Position numbers and translations under genes: made by a program. Below are positions 6,830 to 13,188 of a stretch of DNA of 16,040 nucleotides, one piece after another. The notes under the pieces are model-generated. The model searched no databases. It worked only from the letters and a program-made list of their open reading frames with translations, and had not been told where the DNA came from. The DNA comes from JBEVJK01 sp040510195 (GTDB lineage Bacteria; Pseudomonadota; Alphaproteobacteria; Rhizobiales; Rhizobiaceae). Position 1 is the first letter of the stretch. Each line of letters begins with the position of its first letter. The stretch lies in NCBI GenBank assembly GCA_040510195.1, contig JBEVJK010000021.1, positions 1 to 16,040 on the forward strand. The letters run 5' to 3'.

Positions 6830-7234
6830 ATGAGAAGCAGCAGCAGGACCATGGTGGCGGTTTCACTGGCCTTTGCAGGGCTCGTCGTTTCCCAGGTGGC
6901 GCCGGCCCAACAGGCCGGGGTCAGCCGGACCGACCTTCAGCGACACGATCTCAGCATCCCCGGGCGTGAGGTCATCCAGGCGCTGGTGGAGCTGGCGCCC
7001 GGCGTCGTCGCCGCGAAGCATTCCCATCCCGGCGAGGAGATCATCTATGTCGTCGAAGGTTCTCTGGAGTACGAAGTCGAGGGCAAGCCGCCTGTGACGC
7101 TGAAGGCCGGGGACGTTCTCTTCGTCCCTTATGGCGCGGTCCACTCGGCCAAGAACGTCGGAACGACGAAAGGCGTGGAACTGGCCACCTATGTGGTCGA
7201 GAAGGGAAAGCCGCTCCTGGTTCCAGCGAAGTGA
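6830..7234 (+). CDS. Exported single-domain cupin protein
   Basis: This 134-residue protein has a Sec signal peptide (residues 1-27, ending in VAPAQ) and one cupin_2 barrel. Motif 1 has the metal ligands H64, H66 and E70 in KHSHPGEEIIYVVEG. Motif 2 has P100, H105 and N109 in FVPYGAVHSAKN. All four metal ligands (three His and one Glu) are present, so a bound metal is expected. GGAGG lies 6 nt before the ATG. As the second gene behind a Tat-exported hydrolase it may act on the same periplasmic substrate. Cupins of this size also serve as dioxygenases, isomerases or ligand binders, and the sequence does not decide between these. Confidence 0.88.
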   Translation: MRSSSRTMVAVSLAFAGLVVSQVAPAQQAGVSRTDLQRHDLSIPGREVIQALVELAPGVVAAKHSHPGEEIIYVVEGSLEYEVEGKPPVTLKAGDVLFVPYGAVHSAKNVGTTKGVELATYVVEKGKPLLVPAK

Positions 7235-7262
7235 GCGGCTTAGCGCGGCCGCGGCCCGGCCA

Positions 7263-7282
7263 GTCGACTGTCGACAGTCGAC
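7263..7282. repeat. Perfect 20-bp palindrome, GTCGAC repeat copy 2
   Basis: GTCGAC-TGTCGACA-GTCGAC is identical to its own reverse complement and holds three GTCGAC hexamers in phase. It lies in the 75-bp gap between the convergent cupin and secreted-protein genes. It has no T-run on either side, so a standard intrinsic terminator is not supported. It could form a cruciform, a hairpin in either transcript, or a protein site. Confidence 0.75.
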
Positions 7283-7309
7283 CAAAATCCCTGGACAAGG
7301 AGTGCAGCC

Positions 7310-7813
7310 CTACATCGGCTTGGCCGTCTGCTGGCACTCGCGCAGCGCCTTGAAGGCTGCATCCGTCCCGGCAAGGCTCACCACGATCGGATCGCGCCCA
7401 TCCGGAGTGATCGTCAGCGTCTTCTTCTTCGCCAGATCGTAGATGAAATCCAGGTTGTTCACTGCAACGGAAGCGCCGCGAAACCCTTCCATCTGCAGGC
7501 CCTTCGCTTCGCCAGTGAACTTCTGGCCGTCGACGTCGAAGACCACGGAGAGCTGCTCGCCTGCGCTCACTTGGGCCGGTGCCTTCGTATAGAGCGCCAT
7601 GTAGCCGAGCGGCGTTGCCGTTGCATCGATCCCCATCTGGACCTGCGTCTCGGGGTTCAGCTTGCGGGCGATGAGACAGCCCGGACCCATGCTGTCGTTG
7701 ACGAAAATGTCCCAGCCGGCCTCTGATCCATACTTCTTGGCTTCGGCGCTTGCCGACGTGGCTGCACAGAAGGCAAGGCCGAGTGCCAGGCCGAAATGAA
7801 TGGCGCTTTTCAT
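7310..7813 (-). CDS. Secreted protein of unknown function (possibly IalB-like)
   Basis: The 167-residue product begins with a textbook signal peptide (MKSAIHFGLALGLAFCAATSASA, cleavage after residue 23). The mature part starts with GWDIFVNDSMGPGCLIARKL. It continues as alternating strands with two well-separated cysteines, one in GPGCLIA and one near the C-terminus (RECQQT), that could form a disulphide. The W...C...A..L layout recalls the invasion-associated locus B family of alphaproteobacteria, but the resemblance is general and I do not claim it firmly. GGAGG lies 5 nt before the ATG, which supports the start. It is convergent with the cupin gene and divergent from ackA. Confidence 0.8.
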   Translation of the reverse strand: MKSAIHFGLALGLAFCAATSASAEAKKYGSEAGWDIFVNDSMGPGCLIARKLNPETQVQMGIDATATPLGYMALYTKAPAQVSAGEQLSVVFDVDGQKFTGEAKGLQMEGFRGASVAVNNLDFIYDLAKKKTLTITPDGRDPIVVSLAGTDAAFKALRECQQTAKPM

Positions 7814-8078
7814 GCGAACCTCCAGTTCTCAAGCGGCTGCCCCCGGCCCAGAACTGCGATCTCGGGCCAAAGTTTGCTCCCGGGAACCGCCGCTTACAAG
7901 TCTGATGGGGTGTCGAGCTCGGCCGACTCAAGGGCGCTACCCAGAGGTTACACGAAACTACGCGAGCTTGTCGCCATTTTCACGACCAAGGCGCATGCTA
8001 TGGCTCGGATGGACTGGGCCGAGCATCGGTCACGGCCAGACTTCCCCGGAGAGCTGCCATGAAAAGGAGGCAGGCGAT
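7814..8078. other. Divergent intergenic region, nothing clear in it
   Basis: This region separates the secreted-protein gene (minus) from the ackA leader ORF (plus). Open frames crossing it are not convincing. I could not find a promoter with good -35 and -10 boxes on either strand. It ends in the consensus Shine-Dalgarno of the leader ORF. Confidence 0.4.
8064..8070 (+). promoter_or_regulatory. Consensus Shine-Dalgarno of the ackA leader ORF
   Basis: AAGGAGG ends 8 nt before the ATG at 8079, ideal spacing for that start. It lies about 47 nt ahead of the ackA ATG, too far to serve ackA directly. Confidence 0.6.
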
Positions 8079-8111
8079 ATGGCCAAGAACCCGACCTTCA
8101 CGCCGGCCTGA
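8079..8111 (+). CDS. Ten-codon leader ORF ahead of acetate kinase
   Basis: The ORF reads MAKNPTFTPA and stops with TGA at 8109-8111, 6 nt before the ackA ATG. It has a consensus Shine-Dalgarno with ideal spacing, whereas ackA has none (CCTGACCCGAG precedes its ATG). This suggests ackA is translated by coupling or re-initiation after the leader. Alternatively it is the vestigial start of a lost upstream gene. There is no run of rare or same-amino-acid codons, so a classical attenuation peptide is not supported. Confidence 0.4.
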   Translation: MAKNPTFTPA

Positions 8112-8117
8112 CCCGAG

Positions 8118-9308
8118 ATGGACACGCTTCTCGTCCTCAACGCCGGCTCGTCGAGCCTGAAGTTCCAGCTGTTCGGCTTCGATGCCGCCGGCGCGCTGCG
8201 GCGGGTCGCGAAGGGCCAGGTGGACGGCGTGGGCACCGCGCCGCGACTCCATGCCGAGGACGCTCGCGGCGGGACGAAGGCCGACGCCAACTATTCGGCA
8301 GAGGACGTCTCTGACCTCGCCGCCGCCACCCGTGTCGCAGCCTCGTGGCTGCGCGAGACTTTCGACCTCAATCTGGTCGCGGTCGGTCACCGGGTCGTCC
8401 ACGGCGGTCCCGATCTCGCCCAGCCGATGTTGATCGATGCGGCGCTCGTCGAGCGGCTCGAGCGGCTCGTGCCGCTGGCGCCCCTCCACCAGCCGAACAA
8501 CCTCGCCCCGATCCGATCGCTTCTGGAGCAGCGACCCGACCTGCCGCAGGTCGCCTGCTTCGACACGGCCTTCCATCGCGGACATCCCGAACTCGCGGAC
8601 TGCTACGCGATCCCGCGCGAGCTGCACGAGGCGGGCGTCAGGCGCTACGGCTTTCACGGGCTCTCCTACGAGTTCATCGCCGGCCGTCTCGGCGAACTGT
8701 CGCCTGACCTGGCCAAAGGCCGTGTCGTCGTGGCCCATCTGGGAAATGGCGCCTCGATGTGCGCGCTCGACGGCGGCCGGTCGGTCGACAGCACGATGGG
8801 CTTCACCGCGCTGGACGGGCTGCCAATGGGGACGCGCTGCGGCCAGATCGATCCGGGCGTCCTGCTCTATCTGCTTTCCGAGCGGAAGATGTCGGCCAGC
8901 GCTCTTCAAGAGCTTCTCTATCGCGACTGCGGGCTCAAGGGACTTTCGGGGATCAGCAACGATGTACGCGACCTGCTGAAAAGCGACGATCCGCGGGCCG
9001 GCTTCGCGCTCGACTATTTCGCCTACCAGGTGGGACGCGCGGCCGGCAGCCTGGCGGCGGTGCTCGGCGGGTTGGATGCCTTCGTGTTCACGGCCGGGAT
9101 CGGCGAGAACGCGCCGGTGCTCCGCGCCCGGATCGCCGAGCGGCTGGCCTGGCTCGGCCTCGTCCTCGATCGCGCTGCCAACGAGGAAGGCAGGACCGTC
9201 GTCTCCGATCCGGCGAGCCGCGTCGCCGCGCTGGTGATCCCGACCGACGAGGAGCTGGTCATTGCCCGCCATACGCAACGGCTGCTGAAGGCGGATCAAT
9301 CGGCGTAA
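8118..9308 (+). CDS. ackA: Acetate kinase
   Basis: This 396-residue ASKHA-fold kinase interconverts acetate + ATP with acetyl phosphate + ADP in the cytoplasm. Diagnostic elements are all present: LNAGSSSLKF at the N-terminus (N8), GHRVVHGG with R92, CFDTAFH with the catalytic D149, and AHLGNGAS. Also present are GMxTRCGQIDPG with R240, FTAGIGEN, and a C-terminal PTDEELVIARHT with the likely Mg-binding glutamate (E378 or E379). The length is normal for the family. No phosphotransacetylase or phosphoketolase gene lies in the window, so the source of acetyl phosphate is elsewhere. The start codon lacks a Shine-Dalgarno; translation may depend on the leader ORF that ends 6 nt before it. Confidence 0.97.
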   Translation: MDTLLVLNAGSSSLKFQLFGFDAAGALRRVAKGQVDGVGTAPRLHAEDARGGTKADANYSAEDVSDLAAATRVAASWLRETFDLNLVAVGHRVVHGGPDLAQPMLIDAALVERLERLVPLAPLHQPNNLAPIRSLLEQRPDLPQVACFDTAFHRGHPELADCYAIPRELHEAGVRRYGFHGLSYEFIAGRLGELSPDLAKGRVVVAHLGNGASMCALDGGRSVDSTMGFTALDGLPMGTRCGQIDPGVLLYLLSERKMSASALQELLYRDCGLKGLSGISNDVRDLLKSDDPRAGFALDYFAYQVGRAAGSLAAVLGGLDAFVFTAGIGENAPVLRARIAERLAWLGLVLDRAANEEGRTVVSDPASRVAALVIPTDEELVIARHTQRLLKADQSA

Positions 9309-9325
9309 ACTGCCGACAGTCAACG
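9309..9325. repeat. CAGTCAAC intergenic element, partial copy 3
   Basis: ACTGCCGACAGTCAACG begins directly after the ackA stop. Its CAGTCAAC core (9317-9324) is shared with the elements at 5548 and 10336. The inverted reading resembles the GTTGACTGTCGAC pattern of copy 1. Confidence 0.35.
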
Positions 9326-9390
9326 ATCAGCCGGGCTTCTCGGCGAGGCGACGGTGCGGGTCAAGTGCGTCGAAATCCACGCTCCTTGGT

Positions 9391-9419
9391 CTGACGGCGA
9401 CGTGTGATTGGAGTATTCT
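9391..9419 (+). promoter_or_regulatory. Candidate sigma70-like promoter for the DUF4239 gene
   Basis: CTGACG (9391-9396) and TATTCT (9414-9419) are separated by 17 nt. Each matches four of six consensus bases. The 5' UTR would be about 115 nt. This is modest evidence only. Confidence 0.3.
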
Positions 9420-9539
9420 AAGGACAGTCTCGGAGTTGCTCTCGTCTTCGACGCATGCGTATTCCAGAGTTGCAGCCGGCGATTACCTTAAGCACTGCGT
9501 TCATTCTTCCTGGCGGGGACCGGAAAGGGACCAACGAAC

Positions 9540-10313
9540 GTGATCGATTTGTGGCTCCGCTCGGGGACGATCGGCATCATCGTCGCCCCGTTCGTCGTGT
9601 TTTTCGCGCTGTCGGCGATGATAACCTGGATAACCTTTCGATCGCCGGCCAGACCCTTCTTTGCCAGCTGTATCGGCATAGCGGGGCCGTTCTTCGTTTC
9701 GGTCGGCGTCCTCTTCAGCCTTTTCGCGGCCTTTCTTGCCAACGACGTCTGGCGTCAACTGGAACGCGCCCAACTGGCGGTGGCGCTCGAAGCGGACGGA
9801 ATCAGGACCATCCTGCGCCTAGCCGAGGCCGAAGGCGAGATCGGAAAGCCGCTCGAGGCCGCGGCCCTCAACTACACGAACCTGGTTGTGACAAGCGAGT
9901 GGCCGGCGATGCAGACTGGCAAGGAGTCCAGCGAGGCATTGGCAGCACTGCAAGGACTGGCCCTCGCTCTCGTCTCGAAAGAGTTCGCATCGAACGCGCC
10001 TGTGGCGTTCCAGCAGGCTGCGGTCGACGCATTCGTCGAGATCCGGCATGCGCGAACCGATCGGATCGCCATATCGAGCAGGCGGGGGCAGTCGATCAAC
10101 TGGCTGGGCATGGTGTTCCTGGGCGTGCTCACTCAGGTCGCAGTGGCGGTCGTGCACCTCGAGAAGCTGCGTCCGCAAGCGCTGGCGCTGACCGTCTTCA
10201 CCTTCGCGTTTGCGGCAACCGTCGCCTTGATCGGGCTGAACGAGCGCCCGTTCGCGGGCGTACCGATCGACTCGACCCCGCTGAATGCCGCAGCCGCAAC
10301 CGCTGCCCGATGA
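9540..10313 (+). CDS. DUF4239-type (bestrophin-like) membrane protein
   Basis: This 257-residue membrane protein has two hydrophobic helices near the N-terminus (about 9-31 and 42-66). A soluble helical stretch of about 120 residues follows, then two C-terminal helices (about 187-206 and 213-233). That 2+2 layout, with LFAAFLANDVWRQLERAQLAVALEADGIRTI after helix 2, is the DUF4239 pattern. The family is described as bestrophin-like, but I know of no established transport activity for it. Start: GTG at 9540, preceded by AAAGGGA; no ATG gives a better N-terminus. It converges on the small lipoprotein gene, with 44 bp between stops that hold a CAGTCAAC element. Confidence 0.8.
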   Translation: MIDLWLRSGTIGIIVAPFVVFFALSAMITWITFRSPARPFFASCIGIAGPFFVSVGVLFSLFAAFLANDVWRQLERAQLAVALEADGIRTILRLAEAEGEIGKPLEAAALNYTNLVVTSEWPAMQTGKESSEALAALQGLALALVSKEFASNAPVAFQQAAVDAFVEIRHARTDRIAISSRRGQSINWLGMVFLGVLTQVAVAVVHLEKLRPQALALTVFTFAFAATVALIGLNERPFAGVPIDSTPLNAAAATAAR

Positions 10314-10329
10314 TGGCGGCATCGATTGC

Positions 10330-10345
10330 CGGTTACAGTCAACCG
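10330..10345. repeat. CAGTCAAC element within a small stem, copy 4
   Basis: CGGTT and AACCG form a 5-bp stem around ACAGTC, and the CAGTCAAC core is at 10336-10343. It lies between convergent stops (10313 and 10358). It may act as a weak bidirectional terminator, though no U-tract follows. Confidence 0.3.
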
Positions 10346-10357
10346 CTTGCCTGCGCG

Positions 10358-10672
10358 TCACTGCACCGAGCCGACTTTGCCCTCATTGTCGACGACGCAG
10401 CTGTGCCTCGTCCCGCCGGCATCGAGCTCCACCCTATAGGACTGGGCGTCGACCTGGCTCGAGCTCACCGGCAAGACCTTTTCAGAGGCCACGCCGGTCT
10501 GTGCAGCCACGGCGTTGGCACATAAGAGCTGCAAGTCCGCCGGCGCGGTCTGCAAGGTCGTCCGCGCCATCTGCGCCGGTTCGGGCGAGGAAACGCAGCT
10601 CGCCGCCGCCAGCAGCGTCGAACCTGTGGCCGCGACAAAGGCGGCTCGGCATATCGCCTGCAGTTTCGTCAT
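10358..10672 (-). CDS. Small putative lipoprotein
   Basis: This 104-residue exported protein has a hydrophobic N-terminus ending STLLAAASC, with Cys26 as a possible lipidation site. The -3 residue is Ala rather than the usual Leu, so lipidation is probable but not sure. The mature part has two more cysteines (LLCANAV and HSCVVDNEG) that could pair, and ends in a short VVDNEGKVGSV strand pair. GGGAGGA lies just ahead of the ATG. It follows the L,D-transpeptidase gene by 24 nt on the same strand and is likely third in that operon. Function unknown. Confidence 0.72.
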   Translation of the reverse strand: MTKLQAICRAAFVAATGSTLLAAASCVSSPEPAQMARTTLQTAPADLQLLCANAVAAQTGVASEKVLPVSSSQVDAQSYRVELDAGGTRHSCVVDNEGKVGSVQ

Positions 10673-10696
10673 CGATCCTCCCCTCGTCGGACCCGC

Positions 10697-11392
10697 CTAG
10701 ACACCCTTGTAGAGCGCCGCTCCCTGCATCAACACGATCACCTTGGCACCGACCTGGATGCGGGAATGAAGGTCGGTGATATCGTCATTGTTCATACGGA
10801 TGCACCCGGAGGAGACGTCGAGCCCGATCGTCCAGGGTTCCGGCGTGCCGTGAATGCGGTAGATGGTGTCCTGGTCGCCCTCGTAGAGGTAAAGCGCCCT
10901 GGCACCCAGCGGATTGTCGGGACCGCCAGGCTGGCCGCCGGCCCATTTGCGCGCATTGGGGTCGCGCTCGACCATCTCCGCAGGCGGCGTCCAGGTGGGC
11001 CACTCCGCCATGCGGCCGACGCGCACGATGCCGGCCCAGCCGAACCCTTCGCGTCCCACCCCGATGCCGTAGCGGATCGCCTGCTGGCCCGGCTGGACGA
11101 GATAGAGAAAGTGCTGGTTGCCGTCGATGATGATGGTGCCCGGCTTTTCGGCCGTGCGGAAGCGGACGACCTGCGGCCGGAATGCCTCCGGAACCTGCTT
11201 GTGCTGCCGCCAATATTTGTAGGCCTTGGTGCGGTCGTAGCTGATCCACTGGTGGGTCTTCGGGTCGTAAACCTGAGTGCCAGCCGCCCATGCCACGGTC
11301 ATGGCCAGAACCAGCGCGCCAGCGACGACCGCGCCGAACCTTCCCGGCCGCAGCCGGCTGGCCGTGAGCATTCTGTCGAAAGCAGTGGTCAT
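10697..11392 (-). CDS. L,D-transpeptidase (YkuD domain)
   Basis: The 231-residue product has an N-terminal signal anchor or signal peptide (hydrophobic residues about 20-37). The YkuD catalytic domain follows, beginning near EKPGTIIIDGNQHFLYLV. The catalytic motif is HG (H181), fifteen residues, then SSGCIRM with nucleophile Cys197 and Arg199. Such enzymes make 3-3 peptidoglycan cross-links or attach proteins to peptidoglycan in the periplasm. The ATG at 11392 overlaps the binding-protein gene's stop as ATGA, which sets the start and implies translational coupling. The frame continues upstream of this ATG only as the antisense-like shadow of the binding-protein gene. Confidence 0.93.
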   Translation of the reverse strand: MTTAFDRMLTASRLRPGRFGAVVAGALVLAMTVAWAAGTQVYDPKTHQWISYDRTKAYKYWRQHKQVPEAFRPQVVRFRTAEKPGTIIIDGNQHFLYLVQPGQQAIRYGIGVGREGFGWAGIVRVGRMAEWPTWTPPAEMVERDPNARKWAGGQPGGPDNPLGARALYLYEGDQDTIYRIHGTPEPWTIGLDVSSGCIRMNNDDITDLHSRIQVGAKVIVLMQGAALYKGV

Positions 11393-12363
11393 GGCTTCGC
11401 CCATTCGTCGACGCGCGCCCGGTTCTTGGCGACCCATTGCTGCGCGTAGGCGTAGGGGTCCTGCCGCTCGACCTGCAGTGCGTAGCTCATGTCGATCGCC
11501 TCTTCCGGCTTGAACTCGACGCGGTCGAGAAAGCGCGCAACTTCGGGATGATCCTTCCGCAAGGTCGTCGCATAGGCGATGTGGTAGTGCGCGGCATCCC
11601 AGCCGACACGGGCGCTCGACTTCGACAGCCAGCGTGGATCCTCGGTCGGCAACACGATAGTCCATTTGGCGGGATCGTAAGGCGGCTCGCTGAGCCGCAC
11701 GATGTCGTGAAGCTTGAAGACCACATGCGGCGCATAGCAGGCGAAGACCATCGGCTGGCCGGAAGCATCGGCGGCATCCACGGCGGCCATGCCGACGTCT
11801 TCCGGCATGGCCAGCAGCGTCATAGACGCCGCATAGCCATAACTGTACGCGCGAATGCGCTCGATCGTCGTCGACGACCAGGTGTCGGCGCCGATCCACA
11901 TCTCCCCGCGCCCATCGCCGTCGGTGTCGAGGGCAACCGTCTTCTTCTGATTGCTGAGGTCGGCAATGTCGCGGATGCCGTCCTCGTCGGCGGCGGTGCG
12001 ATTGGCGCAGATGCCCTGCCAGGCAGGAACGCCGATGGGGCTCACCGCGACGGTCTTGGCCTCGTCGACATAGCGCTTGACGAGATTGTCCAGGTTGGGA
12101 AGCCAAACCTCCGGATGAATGTCGACGGTGCCTGAATCGAGGCCTGCAAAGGCGATCAGAGTGCCCATCTCGACGGCATCGGCGTCGAGATTGAATTTTT
12201 CCTTGAGGCTGACTTTCAAGATGTTCGCAGTGGCCTGGCCCGAGGACCAGTTCGGCATGGCAATCACAAGGTCGGCGGCGGGCGACCGCTCTGCACTCCC
12301 GAAAACAGCCGAAAGAGCCAATAGCAGCGACGGAAAGTACGCGGAGACCCTAGGCCAGATCAT
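11389..12363 (-). CDS. Glycine betaine/choline-type ABC transporter substrate-binding protein (ProX/OpuAC family)
   Basis: This 324-residue periplasmic binding protein has a signal peptide ending SPAA (about residue 30). The OpuAC domain opens with LVIAMPNWSSGQATANILK. Trp39, Trp87 (HPEVWLPN) and Trp115 (PAWQGI) are candidates for the aromatic cage that holds a quaternary ammonium group. Other family features include TVDIHPEVW and GWDAAHYHIAYAT. GAGGGAAG precedes the ATG. No ProV-like ATPase or ProW-like permease gene lies next to it, so it is either an orphan serving a remote transporter or has another role. It heads a minus-strand operon with an L,D-transpeptidase and a small lipoprotein. 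The ligand (betaine, choline, proline betaine) is inferred from the family. Confidence 0.88.
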   Translation of the reverse strand: MIWPRVSAYFPSLLLALSAVFGSAERSPAADLVIAMPNWSSGQATANILKVSLKEKFNLDADAVEMGTLIAFAGLDSGTVDIHPEVWLPNLDNLVKRYVDEAKTVAVSPIGVPAWQGICANRTAADEDGIRDIADLSNQKKTVALDTDGDGRGEMWIGADTWSSTTIERIRAYSYGYAASMTLLAMPEDVGMAAVDAADASGQPMVFACYAPHVVFKLHDIVRLSEPPYDPAKWTIVLPTEDPRWLSKSSARVGWDAAHYHIAYATTLRKDHPEVARFLDRVEFKPEEAIDMSYALQVERQDPYAYAQQWVAKNRARVDEWAKP

Positions 12364-12529
12364 TTTTGGCTTCCCTCGATCGACACCAGCCGCATCCCAT
12401 TGAGCAACGCCATATTGTTGGCAGTCGGATCGAGAAGCAACCCTGCCTGGACGAAGTTGTGATGGAGCCAGCTACTTGGCGTCCTGCTGGGTCTGCTCTA
12501 GATGGCGCTCGCAATCGATCCACATGAGC

Positions 12530-12555
12530 GGAACCAAAGGGGGTCGCCTCAAGTT
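12530..12555 (+). promoter_or_regulatory. Candidate EcfG-type (general stress response) promoter before the YidB-family gene
   Basis: GGAAC at 12530-12534 and AGTT at 12552-12555 are separated by 17 nt. This matches the alphaproteobacterial EcfG/RpoE2 consensus GGAAC-N16/17-CGTT except for one base. The start codon at 12593 lies 38 nt downstream, a sensible 5' UTR. EcfG control would tie the gene to general stress and osmotic response. Confidence 0.5.
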
Positions 12556-12592
12556 TTCGATCGAACCCCTCAAGCAAATGGGAGAAGACGCT

Positions 12593-13057
12593 ATGCCGAA
12601 CGCGAACCTTGGTAAGGTGGCGCTTGCGATGCTGGGAATTCTGGCGTTCCAGAATCGGGACAAGATAGGAGACCTGTTGCGCAAAGGCTCCACATCGCCG
12701 GAGGGCGAAGGGATGCTGGACCAGCTGTCGAAGGGCGTGTCGGGAACGGCGCTCGGCGACGTCCTGGATCGTTTCAGAAACGCCGGCGCGCAGGACAAGG
12801 TCGACAGCTGGGTGAGCAAGGGGCCGAACGCACCGGTGAACAGATCCGACGTCGTCGCGGCAATCGACGACGACACGCTGAATGCATTGGCCCAACAGAC
12901 CGGCATGTCGCGTGACGAGCTCATCGAGCGGATCACCCGCGATCTGCCGGAGGCGGTCGATCGCATGACGCCGGACGGTGAGCTTCCTCGGGATGGGCGC
13001 CCGGAAAGCAATGAGCCGAACCTGCTGGACGACGTTCCGCCAACGCGACCGGGCTGA
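12593..13057 (+). CDS. YidB family (DUF937-type) protein
   Basis: This 154-residue protein begins MPNANLGKVALAMLGILAFQ. It carries the family's conserved C-terminal part: VDSWVSKGPNAPVNRSDVVAAIDDDTLNALAQQTG, then SRDELIERITRDLPEAVDRMTPDGELP. The N-terminal half is a glycine-rich low-complexity linker (EGEGMLDQLSKGVSGTALGDVL). It is close in length to E. coli YidB. GGAGAAG lies 5 nt ahead of the ATG and rejects the longer in-frame starts upstream. The function of the family is not well established. A candidate EcfG promoter precedes it, consistent with stress induction. Confidence 0.88.
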   Translation: MPNANLGKVALAMLGILAFQNRDKIGDLLRKGSTSPEGEGMLDQLSKGVSGTALGDVLDRFRNAGAQDKVDSWVSKGPNAPVNRSDVVAAIDDDTLNALAQQTGMSRDELIERITRDLPEAVDRMTPDGELPRDGRPESNEPNLLDDVPPTRPG

Positions 13058-13085
13058 GCTATCGGCTCATGCCTGGCGCGCGTGA

Positions 13086-13103
13086 CACTGCCATACCGCA
13101 GTG
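13086..13103. repeat. Hairpin downstream of the YidB-family gene
   Basis: CACTGC and GCAGTG form a perfect 6-bp stem around the loop CATACC, 28 nt past the YidB-family stop. There is no T-run, so it is at best a factor-dependent or weak terminator; an operator is the alternative. Confidence 0.3.
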
Positions 13104-13188
13104 ACGAGACCATGAGGTCGCCATGGGCCGAAGACTGAGCTACAGTTTCGGCCTAAAGGACCCGTCATGCCAAGAAAGGTGCCGGTCG

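Noticed and set aside
7998..9323. A 441-codon minus-strand open frame opposite ackA
   Set aside because: Acetate kinase motifs on the plus strand are unambiguous. The antisense frame is a composition artefact.
9310..9350. Intrinsic terminator after ackA
   Set aside because: Only a short stem (GCCGG/TCGGC with a wobble pair) and no T-run, so not reported as a terminator.
11393..12106. Upstream extension of the L,D-transpeptidase frame to about 469 codons
   Set aside because: The extension overlaps the binding-protein gene in another frame on the same strand and is Arg-rich nonsense. The ATGA overlap at 11389-11392 gives the real start.
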